Part shown: positions 1 to 10,965 of the stretch, in pieces
How positions within the stretch are numbered: position 1 is the stretch's first letter
Layout: every line of letters starts with the position of its first letter
Program-made: the position numbers and the translations under genes
Source: Gamarada debralockiae
Lineage: Eukaryota > Ascomycota > Leotiomycetes > Helotiales > Hyphodiscaceae
DNA length: 64,000 bases
NCBI GenBank assembly: GCA_002803225.1
Contig: NXFV01001068.1
Coordinates: forward strand, 1 to 64,000
Reading direction: 5' to 3'
The notes under the pieces: model-generated
Told to the model about the DNA's origin: nothing
Database searches by the model: none
Seen by the model: the letters and a program-made list of their open reading frames with translations, nothing else

Positions 1-933
1 AGCAGACATAGAGACGATTAGCGTAAGGTTATTTGGTCAGACGAGTCTACATTTGAAGTTAGGAAGTATAGGAGGATCTGGGTTATACGCTAGGTAGACG
101 AAAAACGTTGTATAGATTATATGCGGTCGGTGTATCGGTCAGGAAGGTTCTCGGTCATGATTTGGGGGGCTATTGGCTAGGATTATTGTGGCAGGGAAAT
201 GTGCCTGGAAAGTTGTTGTTGCCTTGCTTTTCAGGTTTTTAGTGGGTCTTACAATTGTAAGAACCTCGCTTAGCTAGTTTCGTCACGTGTCAGCGGGGGA
301 TAAATGGCCTTCGCAGCTGGAGTAGCACTTAGATAACATCGCAATCATACATCTCGTTTTTCGCATACATTCTGCAGTGCGTTCGAGCACCATGACCTTC
401 GTTTTACGTCGTTAGTTTTCGTTTTGGTTTCATCCCTTACTGAGAGCACGTGCGACACACAGCGCAATCGGGAAGCGCTCATACTCGCATTTCGCCCCTC
501 CACATTATAAGTCGCCATTGGTCTTTATAGAGAAGCTCCTTGACCGCAAGAGTATTTGCTTTAAGGCCTACCTCCAGCAAGTTCTACAGCCTGTGGTTTT
601 CCTATTGTTTGATCAGCTAGGTCCAGAGTATATCTTTATAGAGGACGGGTCATATACAGGGAACGCTCGACTCCCTAGGCTACAGCATGGAATCAAAGAG
701 TTTGCTTGGCCTCCTTCTTCGCCAGATCTAAACCTAATTAAGAAGGTATAGCGATGGATAAAAGAAGAGCTAAAGAAATTGCTATATATACCGAAAAATA
801 GAGAGGATATGTACAGGGAGCTTCAAAAGCTTTGGGACCAGGTAGACCCACGTGACTTCCGGCACTACACAGAGCAATTGACTTGTAAAATTGAGGATGT
901 AATTGAAGTGCGTGGATTAGCTACTATTAATTA
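1..933 (+). mobile_element. Decayed Tc1/mariner-type transposon (DDE transposase relic)
   Basis: Translated pieces match the catalytic part of a Tc1/mariner transposase. Near the window edge a segment reads VIWSDESTFEV, the first catalytic Asp region, and about 80 codons later GRFSVMIWGAI. From about 585 a second block carries the IFIEDGS region, WPPSSPDLN and, at the end, RDFRHYTEQLTCKIEDV. Stops and frameshifts break the frame, for example a TAG just after SPDLNLIKKV. The two blocks are separated at about 230-500 by unrelated sequence. The element starts upstream of the window, so its left terminal repeat is not visible. It cannot encode a working transposase. Family assignment rests on the motifs; subfamily is not resolved. 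Confidence 0.75.
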
Positions 934-2483
934 ATATACAACTTTAATTCAAGCTTAAAATAATTATTATTTGAATTGTAGTGATTTATATAAGTTAGGG
1001 GGGCATTTTCATGGTTCTCGCTTAGGTGGGCGGAGAGTAATGGCCGCAACTCTTACTAGTGTATCCTGGAGTTATATTAGACTTCGTGTACTCACAGAAC
1101 TTTTCCTTCTGTCCTTAGCTTAGTATTTTTGTTGTTTAGCATTTTACTGCATAGGGTCTTCAATGCGTGAGACCCTAATATGTAGTCAACCTTAGCAGCC
1201 CTACTCCACTAGCTCGAGCTGCTCCGGTCACTGCCATAGCCATTGTGCCCTTGTATAAGCTCTCGCGTGGCATTATTATAATCTTAGGCCTGTAGAGGTA
1301 GCGGATAGTTGGCCAAGGTGGCCTCTCTTCTATCACGGCGCTCGACAGTATATATGGCAGCCACTAGCGCTCCGTCTGAGCATTAGTACTACTTAATGCA
1401 AAAGGCTATTAGTAACAAATCATAGCTAGGGTCAAGAATAGCCTTAGTGATTAGGAGGTGATTAAGGTAGTTATAGAGGCTATGGAGCAAGAGAGTGTAT
1501 ACGAAGACCTTCCTTGATAAGATCATTACGGGGATCAAGGATGCAGAGGAGAAGGGGCGAGGGCAGTAGGATTAGTACAAAAATTAATATAAAAATTAAT
1601 AATTTAGCTTTAAATAATATCTATACACTATATTGTGACTAGCACAGCTCAGGAGTATAGTGACTAAATAGCATATGCTATACACATTGTACATGCTGTA
1701 TACGCTGTAGTACAGGCTTGCCTCACTATAATTTTTAGGGCTATTTAGCGCACTTGTGCCGCCCAAACTTTAGGGCCGCGCCACGCACGCAATCTTATAT
1801 TAAATCGCCTTAAACTAAATGTGTGAGCTACATATATATATATATATATATATATGACTATTAATAATCCTAAGTCTTAGGGCTATATAATATAAGGTTG
1901 TACTAATAGAGTCTAACGCTTCAGATACATTTGGTTGGATTGAATTACGGCTCTTCCCCGGATAATTGGGTGCTATGGGAAAACGAGTTTACGGATGCGT
2001 TCGCCAGAGACTTTTGGTCGATAGTCGAGAGGAAGAAAGAGGCTATGCCGGGGGCTTTCCCGCCGGATTAATCAACCAAGACAAGCGAATCTAAGCTTTA
2101 TTGCATAGTTTTTGGCCCATGTAACACTTGGCGTCACGGGAGCGAGAACCATCCGAAAGCTTAACTGGACCTCCTTACCTGCCTGATCGGACGTTGCTTG
2201 AGGAGATAAAACTAGCGATACGGCGAATGACAACATGAGCGGGTATCTTTTTGTGAGAAGCAAAAGGGTAGGATAGGAAGCTAGTTCTGTCATGTATGGT
2301 ATATCATGCAATAAATAGCAGCCAAACCGAATCAAACACCTCAACACCTCCCCTCCACCACCGTTCCTCACTCACACGCTCCCATTCCCAGTATCCAGCA
2401 CTCACTCCTTCGCAGGCGGCACCAAAACAGTCGACCTATCTGAGTCAACACCTCCTCCATCACAAACAAAGCCAAAGAAATAC
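934..2483. other. Non-coding AT-rich stretch with a TA microsatellite
   Basis: I see no convincing gene here. The stretch has many TA-rich words and short, overlapping ORFs on both strands that resemble nothing. A pure TA run lies at 1832-1855. The composition fits old repeats changed by RIP-like C-to-T mutation. The last part (about 2290-2483) is probably the 3' flank of the dehydrogenase gene to the right. Confidence 0.5.
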
Positions 2484-3743
2484 TCACGCGCTCTCACTCC
2501 CCTCCTTCTCCTTCCCATCCCCCGCCTTCCACTTCTCAACATCAATAACCTGCCGTCCATGCCAATCTGTCATAATTTTACTCCCATCACTTCTCGTCTT
2601 CAACTGATACCAATGCGGCATACCCCTGAGGAAAGTCAAAATATTCCCAAAGCCCGGAATGATAACCTGTCCACTGCGCCCCGTAAGAACTTGCTTAACA
2701 ATAGCCTCCGCAACTGTCTCGGGCTCTATGCTCGGAATCAAGAACTTGCTATCATTATTATATCCCTGGAATAAAGGTGTCTTGGTGTAGCCCTGATTGA
2801 TGACTACGGTTCGGACTTTTGGGGCGTTGTACCGCGTTTTCAGCTCAGCGGTCAGACCTTCGTGGAAAGAGAGAGCAGCGGCTTTGGAAGCGGCGTAGTC
2901 GGTCATGTTTGGGACGGTGACATAGGCTGCGTATGAAGCGACCGTGACGACCATACCGTGATTGCGGTGCACCATGCTAGGTACAAACTCCTTCACCATC
3001 CAGTAGTGTGCCAGTGTATTGACGTCGAATGTAAACCGAACGTCTTTCTCCGTTGCGTCGAGGATGTTCTTTCCGCGTGCGACTCCGGCGTTGTTGATCA
3101 GGATTGTAGGTTCGCCGACGTCTTTGCGGATTTCGGATGCGGTGGCCGCAATTAGGGAGGGGGAGGTTATGTCGCATTTGTAGTAGTATACGTTTTTGGC
3201 TGATTGAGCATCTCGTGTCAGCATTCTTCTCTCTTCATCTCATCCCATGCCATACCATCTCTCCTCAAACATCAAACAGAACGAAAAGGGAGACATACGG
3301 GCATCGAACGTCATAGGAATAACATCCATAACCACAACCTTAATCCCCCTCTCCGCAAGTAATCTCACGACATTCCCCCCAATCCCCCCCGCTCCTCCCG
3401 TAATCAGCACAATCTCCTTATCCCAATCATACGTATCCTTCGTCCAATTATTCAGGGTCCCAGTATCAAAGTACCCCGAGATCCAGCGCAAGATGCCGAA
3501 ATAGAAGAGTGTTTGGATTCGAGAATATGCGGTGTGGTGTAGGATGGAGAGATCGGAACCTTTCTTCGTGTACCGGGCAGCGAGGATGAAGAGGAGCGTG
3601 AAGGCGGGGTTTAGAGCTGTTTTCTTGAAGAAGCGCCCAATGGGGTCGCCTGTTAGACCTGGAGGGGTGAGTTAGCTTGGTGTTTGACAGCGGGAGGGGT
3701 TGTTAGTACCTTCGCGCGGCAGCCAGCCGTTGTGCATTGGCAT
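2484..3743 (-). CDS. Short-chain dehydrogenase/reductase, membrane-anchored (369 aa)
   Basis: Three exons join in phase: 3743-3710, 3658-3299 and 3199-2484. The ATG at 3743 gives MPMHNGWLPREG. Intron 2 has a GTATGT donor and a TGCTGAC branch site 15 nt before its acceptor. A hydrophobic segment at residues 27-40 looks like an N-terminal membrane anchor. The Rossmann fold follows: the TGGAGGIG nucleotide-binding loop (about 98-105), an NNAG motif, and the catalytic YAASK pair (Tyr, Lys). The C-terminus carries a polar tail. This is the layout of retinol/lipid-type SDRs bound to ER or lipid droplets that use NAD(P)(H) on hydrophobic alcohols or ketones. The substrate cannot be read from sequence. 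The gene is complete and shows no damage. Confidence 0.88.
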
Positions 3744-4230
3744 GATGCGCGGTAGATAGTTCTGCTGTTAGTTAAAGACTAGATCCAAGTTGACAGAGAA
3801 TAGGAGAGAAGAGGAAATGAACAGATAAAGAAGGGAGGAGTGTAAGAGAGATATTTCAGCTACCAATAGTCCACATTTCTTGCGGAGAGCGTCTGTTTTA
3901 GGAGTGCAGCTCCTTTCTCCCAGGCCTCTCCATATGCATTCCGGTTTGGGCCGAGGGAGCAACGGCTGGAGAACGCGGGGTTGGATGAGGCACTAACCTG
4001 ATTCGACACTTGTTCCACTTTCCCCAAGCGAGGTACCAAAGTACCTTCTCACGTGGAATTTCCTGGTGTAGGAGTCGGCTTCCTTGAATCATGAAGCCTG
4101 GATAAGACTAGAGCCTGTGTGCCGGGTATTGTGTTGCCAAGTAAAGTTCTCGGACTCATCCTCAATCATATTCAACATTACATAGAAGTTATTGTACCTC
4201 CAGCACCAAGAAATCGCTGTATTACAACCC

Positions 4231-7200
4231 CTAATTATTCTTATACAGCGCAATCGTCCCAATGAAACCATCGTTATTATCTCCGTACAACGCAATATTC
4301 GTTCCACCCCTAGTAATCATATCGTTCGTTCCAACAGTATTAAGATTATACACCGAAACCGTGCTGACGGTGTCGATGCTGAAAATGCCCGCCTGGCACG
4401 TCTCGCCATTGCCTTGGTTCGAGCAAGTAACATTGTAGTTGTCAAAGAAACTGTACAAACCGGCGCCGTAAACCAACACATCGAAACTGTTGTCGATCAT
4501 GAGGCCCCATCCACTCTGACCCGTAGTGAAAGTAGGGTCATTGTAGTCTGGGTCGGCAGGGAACGGATACGTTGCATCGGGGTTTGGCTGGTAGTACGCT
4601 GTTTCGGTTTGGATCTGGCCCATATAGATATTGCTCGTACCCGAAAGATGATATTGGTACAGTGAGTGATGCTCCACAGCAGTACCGTACAGCCAAATTC
4701 CACCCAGCGTGCTTTCGATGAGAAGGCCACGGCCTGAGTAGATGGAGATTTGCGTAAGTTCTTGGTCTTCGACATCGTGGTCTGCAGTCCACAGCCAGTT
4801 GTTCTCCATGTAGAGACCGGAGGCTAATGTTGTGATATGCATGCTCATGAAGGCTGCAATGCATTGCGTGGGGAAATTGGCTGATGTGATGACCGTGTCA
4901 GGTGTCTTTATGCAATTGTCGACCTGGAGCTGAGAACCTGCGAAGCCACCAATACGAGTATGAACATCCCACATGCCGGCTGGAGCAGTGGTCGGGGCAG
5001 CAAGGTTGTATTCGATGAGGATGGCACCTGCTTGCGCTCCCTGCGTACTGATAATCATGTCCGACCACTCAATGCTGCCCGTGTCGCCCCTCAGGCCGAC
5101 TTGGACCACCGGTCTTGGGTTGCTCATATCAGAGAAGAATGAACCGCTGGAGAGAATAACTGGGTATGCTTCTCCGGCGATCTTGACTCCAGCAGGGACG
5201 GAGATGGTCTTGGTGACCAAGTAATCTCCTGCGTCGAAGAACACAATCTTTCCAGAGATCGCAGCTGCAGCCAATACTGAGTTGAGAACATTGGAGTCAT
5301 CGGTCACACCGTCGCCCATTGCGCCAGCATCGCGAACACTGACGAATTGGGAAACCGGGATACTCTCATATTGCGGCTTCGAGCGCTCATAAAAGTCGGT
5401 ACCAGCAGTAAGACTTGCGGGTCTTGCATTGGGTGTAATGGTCCCTGAGATGGTGGCAGGACCGCTTGGCGTATATTCGTGGCCTTGTCCGTAATTGATA
5501 GTTGTCGTTCCAAGAGTACCAAATAGTACAGGGCCTGTGGGTCCATCCACAGCCGTTATAACATTATTCAGGCTCACATTCTCCAGGATCAGACTACCGC
5601 CTGTTGAAGGGGTTGAGGTTGAACTGTGAATCGTTTTGATCCCAATTGGCGTGTCCTTGATGCTACTGTCGATGAAAGTTACCGAACCGACAGCCTGTGA
5701 AACACCGTCGCTGCCAACGTTGGACATATCTAGACCAATTGAGCAGTTGTTGATGCTAACACCCTTGTACGTCCAGCCCCAGTCCCATAGTTGGTAGATA
5801 GCGGTGACTGAGTTGTAGAAAGTAAGGTTGCGCATTGTGAATTGCCTGTTCTAATGTCAGTTCATCCTATAAATCAAGATGGGTATCAACCTACTGGTTG
5901 CCAACCCAAATTCCCCATTTTCCACCATAGAACGTCAGGTCGGTCATGAATCCACCCGAACCGCCCTCGATAGCTAAACCGTAATGTTGATTCCCAGATG
6001 CTTCAGACATCTTGACGATAATATTTTGGAGTGAGGTCGCTTGACCTGTGGGCCAATGGATTCCGGCCGTTCCCATAGTGGCAGGTAAATCAGTCATGTC
6101 GATTATGAAATTTCGAATTTGTCGCCAGAAAACATTCGTTGCGCCATAACCAAGGATTCCACCCCCATTATAACCAAAATACTGTCACAAAATTAGCTAT
6201 TGCAACCCATCTCAACATATATCGTCTCAGCCATACCTCATCGCCGTCGATAACATATGCACCAGTGAAATTTGAATTAACTTTGATGACTGGCATGCAG
6301 TTCGGGTTGCCAACCATTTGAGTGTAGTAGTAATCGATGATAGGCGCCGAAACAAGGTACGTGCCGGGTGGGAAGTAAACCTATAAGAGAATTAGTATTC
6401 ATACAAAAACTCAGATATGCAGCAGAACACTTACCACCGCTGGAGTTGTCGTGCTAGAATTACAAGCACCAGCCTGACCCGGAGCTCCTGGCGCACATCT
6501 TCCCCCACTGCTTATGGCCAGGTTGATTGCAGCTGTATCATCATGAATGCCATCGCCCTTAGCTCCGTAGAAAGACACATTCCGGAAGACCTGGTATGAA
6601 CTGGCACCCGGGCCTGTGTTGAAAGGAGCTAGGCCTTGATGCTTGATATCCTCATACCAGTAAGCGCAGGTTGATGTTGGGGAGACAGAGCTGGTGGTTG
6701 ACGAGCTGTAGAAAGCACAGGAGTTAGTAATTGTTCATTCAGTTTGGAGTATCTGCTCCTGAGGCATAAGCCACGGTTCATGAGAGTGTTCGACAATGGG
6801 AGCTTTATGAATCGCTCATTCTGTTTGAACGATTCCAATATCTGCTGATGACAGACCAGAAACGGAACATTTTACTCTCCGAATAACTCACCTAGTCGAT
6901 GATTGGCTTGTAGATGAGGACGACGAGGATGAGGATGAGGTAATGCTTGTCGAGGAGGACGTCAAACTGCTCGAAGAAGAAACCGAACTTGTGGATGAGG
7001 ACGAGGTAATGCTTGTCGAGGAGGACGTCAAACTGCTCGAGGAAGAAGCCGAACTTGTGGTGTGGCTTGAGGACGAGGAGCTTGTTGAACTTGATGTCTG
7101 GCTCGAGGACAAGGTGGAGGAGGTTTGACTTGTCGATGAAATTGAGCTAGAGGTGTTACTCGAGGAGGCTAAATGTTCAAATGGAGTCAGCATTTGGTAG

Positions 7201-8405
7201 ATCTCGCAAGGATCATATGAATTGGAAATACGTACAGGACGATGCGCTGCTGGATTGGCTCGATGACGCTTGCAGGTAAGTCAGCACCTGTCCGGGCCAT
7301 CGTTCAACAATATTGAAGCATTAGCATTGAAAATACGTACAGGATCCAGTGCTGGAATAAGTCGAGGACGATCCGGTGGTAGAATAGCTCGATGAGGAAG
7401 CTTGCAAGTTAGCATCTGTAAGATCGCTCAAAAAATTTGAGGAATTAGCATATAAAATACATACATGATCCCGTGGTGCTATAGCTCGAAGAAGCTAGAA
7501 TTAAATCAGCATGCTAGTGGCTCAATCTTTTCGTGGCATTGAGATCGACAGAACGTACACAACTGTGAGCTGGAAGTCTGGCTTGACGAGGACGACACGC
7601 TGCTGGACTCACTCGTCGAAGAAGCTATTTAGAAATACGAGTCAGCATTGCAGGAGAATTTACCAACTGTCCATCGAAGGTTGTCTTGGAAATACATACA
7701 ACTGGTACTGCTCTTCGAGGATGTCACGCTTTGACTCGTCATTGATGATGATGGCGAGGAATAGGAGCTCTGGGAGGAGCTTCCAGTTACAGAAGATGAC
7801 ACTGAGCTGGTTCCAGAGGATGTGTTTGTAGAGACAGTCGAAGAGATGGATTGAGATCCAGACGAGGTCACAGATCCAGACGAGGTCACAGATCCAGACG
7901 AGGTCACAGATCCAGACGAGGTCACTGATCCAGACGAGGTCACTGATCCAGAATGCGAGTGGGAATAACTTGGCGAACTCGAAGACCCGCTGCTAACTGA
8001 GGAGTTGCTGTACGATAACGAGCTCGAGAGTGATGACAGACTTGTCGACGACCCACTGATGGCTGAGACACTGGATGACACAGATCCAGAAGCCGATGAG
8101 GATCCAGAGACAGAGACACTAGAGGATGTCGACACAGCGGTGCCGCTGCTGAGGCTTGATTGACTCCCCGAAGCCGGTGATGACCCTGAAGATATCGAAA
8201 CCACGGTCCCACTGCTAAAGCTCGATCCAGATTGGGTCGAACAAAGCGACGGCGGTGGGGTGCTTGGAGTAGAGCATGTCGTCACGTATTTTCGGATGGT
8301 TTTGGTAATATAAATAACATGGTCGTCGCCGGAAGGAGTGGAATGGGCGAATGCCGCATAAAGGAAAGTAGAAACAGTAACGAGTGAACTGATGCAGAAA
8401 CGCAT
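4231..8405 (-). CDS. Secreted GH55 exo-beta-1,3-glucanase with long Ser/Thr-rich N-terminal region (1162 aa)
   Basis: Ten exons join in phase: 8405-7700, 7624-7559, 7494-7465, 7400-7341, 7268-7236, 7168-6892, 6705-6435, 6380-6237, 6181-5895 and 5845-4231. I chose the second ATG (8405) because it gives a clean signal peptide ending near LYAAFA; an in-frame ATG lies 11 codons upstream. Residues about 25-400 are a Ser/Thr/Gly-rich, probably O-glycosylated stalk. The GH55 part starts near YWYEDIKHQG (about 407) and runs to the end, with both pectate-lyase-like half domains: GAKGDGIHDDTAAIN in the first and AGAMGDGVTDDSNVLN in the second, then ENNWLWTADHD and GTAVEHHSLYQY. The family cuts glucose from the non-reducing end of beta-1,3-glucan, outside the cell, for cell-wall turnover or attack on other fungi. 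The stalk length and the many small exons are unusual for the family. Confidence 0.85.
6937..7068 (-). repeat. 66-bp direct duplication in GH55 stalk exon
   Basis: Two nearly identical 66-bp units, 6937-7002 and 7003-7068, sit in exon 6 of the GH55 gene. Each codes 22 residues of Ser/Thr-rich stalk. The high identity points to a recent in-frame duplication. Confidence 0.85.
7855..7953 (-). repeat. 18-bp tandem repeat coding Ser-Gly-Ser-Val-Thr-Ser
   Basis: Five full units of 18 bp (7855, 7873, 7891, 7909, 7927) and a partial sixth lie inside exon 1 of the GH55 gene. Units differ only at the last base or two. The unit length is a multiple of three, so copy-number change keeps the frame and only lengthens the Ser/Thr stalk. 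Confidence 0.9.
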
Positions 8406-9350
8406 CTTGAAAGAGTGTCTGAAGGAACGGAATCTCACGATATGGTTCTCCCTACCTTTCTTCGATCACTTCGCGGGGAGGGGGGTTTCAGCCATTTTAT
8501 GGATGGTGGTGTCGCCCACTTCTAGAAGAAAGCGCGTGCCTGAACGGTGGCTTGCGCCTGCAGGTACAGCGTAGTACGGCTAACTCGGATCAGCTACATT
8601 TGGAAGGTAGCCTTGCCCCTCAGGGGAAGCACGACATGACATGAGTACCGGGACTGGTCAGTTCATCGAAATAGAAGATTGGCGGCGTTGTTGAGTGACG
8701 AAGAAACCAATGAAAAGGGGGCAGTGATTTGTCCCACTCCGACGGATAAAAGCTGAGAAACTAGTGGAAGGGGAATTTAAGATTGCGTCGGAGCTGGAAA
8801 AAGAGAAGGGCCGGCGCTACGAAAAGGAACCAACATGAACGAAAAAACGCGCGATTGTTGCGCAAAACGCATTATTAATTTCCAGATCTCCTTTTCCTTG
8901 GTGGTGCATTCCAACCGGTCCCTCAAAGCCGATGGGTATGGAAAACTTTCTACAGCTCGTTGCTTTATTTTAAAGATCCCCGAAGCATACTGTCGCCCGG
9001 CCAAGTCGCGTCTGTATCACACGATTGGGCTCAGACCTCGTAGGGCAAAAGATAATTTGCGGAAGCCAAATCAAGCGAGCAAGTTACTAGGCGGCGTAGC
9101 ATTGAAAGTTACACCGCACGGTTGCAAATGGCCCCTGCGCTTATGTAGTCACGTGCTCGAACAATGCCAATCCCAAGTTGTTTTGTCAGCACAGTTTCCT
9201 GCAACAGAAAGAGAGGCCGATTGAGTAGTAAACTGCCTCGAAGCTCTATTGTTTCTCATTTTGAGACTTTGGATCTATTGCGCTTGCCTCCTGTTTTGCG
9301 AATCTTGAGCTGTCAAGCATCTTTGAAACCAAGCAGTTAGCTACGCGAAA
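8406..9350. other. Divergent intergenic region between GH55 and epoxide hydrolase genes
   Basis: This about 0.95-kb gap holds the start regions of two genes pointing away from each other. Short ORFs are present but none looks like a protein. I see no clear TATA box or known binding site that I can defend. Confidence 0.5.
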
Positions 9351-10722
9351 ATGATCCCTTTCAAGATATCAATTCCTGAATCTGAGCTCAAAGCTCTACA
9401 AGATAAACTCTCCGCAGCCGCGCTTCCCGACGAAGTTGAAGACGCGAATTGGGACTATGGCGTCCCACTCGGTGACATGAAAAGACTGTCCCGTTACTGG
9501 GCTGACGGGTACGACTGGCGAGTCCACGAGGCCCGACTCAATGAACTCCCACAATTTACTACGGATGTTTCTGTGGAAGGGTTTGGTACTTTGAACATCC
9601 ATTTTGTTTACAAGAAAAGCCCCGTCAGGGTGGCGATTCCGTTGCTTTTTCTCCATGGCTGTTGGTTCCCGCCCAGTGAAGACGATGATCGCACTGACCA
9701 ATGCACAGGGCCAGGAAGCTTTCTGGAAGTCTCGAAAATTATCACACCTTTGACAGAGCCTCAGGACAGTGAACCTTCATTTGATGTCATTGCACCATCG
9801 TTACCGGGGTATGCTTGGTCGGAAGGCTGCACGATGGTACGTGATTCCTTTCTCGCCGCCGCCCTAAGCTACGGAAGGGTCCGAGTCTTTGACTGGAGTA
9901 TCAGAGAAGCTTTGGATTGGAGCAATATGCAGAGGTGTGCCATAAACTCGTTCTTTCACTAGGTTACACCCAATATGGTAACCATTCCCCGTTTTCCCTG
10001 TCAATCCTCTAGCTGACATCCATAGTGACCCAAGGCGGCGACTGGGGCTATTTCCTCAGCCGACTCCTCAGCCTTCGATATCCCACCCACGTACGCGCGT
10101 GTCATCTATATACGATACGTGCGTACAGGCCGTCTTTTCTCAAACATCCCCTCACTTACATTCAGAACCTCTTGACACCCCTTTCAAAATTCGAACGCGA
10201 TGGCGCCTCACGCACGTCCTGGTTTGAGACAGAAGGCTCCGCATACGGCCAACTACATTCTACCAAACCACAAACCATAGCGTACGCGCTGCGGGACTCT
10301 CCTCTCGCTCTCCTCGCCTGGATCTACGAGAAACTTCACACATGGACAGACAATTACCCGTGGACTGACGACGAAATCTTGACATGGATATCGATCTACA
10401 CTTTCTCACGTTCGGGGCCGCATGCAAGTATTAGAATTTATTATGAAGCACAACACGTGGATGTGGGTTGAGGGAAAGGTTGATGAGGACTTGGATGCCA
10501 CAGCCCCTGGGACTAAGTTACTTCCCAAAGGAGTTACAAATCGGGAGACTGCTTTGGGGACATACGCTGGGGAAGGTGGTGCTGGAGAGGACATATGAGA
10601 GAGGAGGGCATTTTGCTGCGTGGGAATGCCCCGCGGAGATGCTGCGAGATTTGAGGGAGATGTGTGGGAGAGGCGGTGGTGCTGCGGGAGCTGTTGATGG
10701 GCGGACAGGGTATGATGGGTGA
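9351..10722 (+). CDS. Epoxide hydrolase, alpha/beta-hydrolase fold (386 aa)
   Basis: Five exons join in phase: 9351-9660, 9709-9836, 9905-9977, 10026-10456 and 10504-10722. The first intron (48 nt, ACTGAC branch) restores the oxyanion-hole motif as LHGWPGSFLEV. The N-terminal about 100 residues match the epoxide hydrolase N-terminal domain (FKISIPESELKALQDKL). The nucleophile Asp lies in QGGDWG (about 176) and the catalytic His in ERGGHFAAWE (about 350). This microsomal-type family adds water to epoxides through an Asp-ester intermediate, in detoxification or secondary metabolism. The last donor is uncertain: 10457 or 10463 both fit the phase, giving a two-residue difference. The gene appears intact. 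Confidence 0.88.
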
Positions 10723-10965
10723 GGAATAATTGGGAAGCAGAAGCATAGTCCTCCTCAATGAGTCACCTGCTCAAACGTTGAATGATAAACTCAACCCAAT
10801 TTCCCAACTCTAATGGAATCTGGTGCCAAGTGGTAGTGACTGCCCACGACGTTTGAATTCTGACTGTTTGATTTGCTGAATGGGGCTCGACGCTTTAAAA
10901 CAGCCTTTGATTGCCTCCGAAAACGCTCCAGATTCGAGAAATTCCGAAGACCAATTCTCGTTTCA

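Noticed and set aside
2296..2607. 103-codon ORF on the plus strand
   Set aside because: It lies over the 3' part of the dehydrogenase gene on the other strand and has no domain; it is a shadow.
4192..4665. 157-codon ORF opposite the GH55 gene
   Set aside because: Antisense to a clearly coding exon.
6943..7128. Acidic Glu/Asp/Val repeat ORF on the plus strand
   Set aside because: It is the reverse of the Ser/Thr stalk repeats of GH55 and is read in no sensible gene structure.
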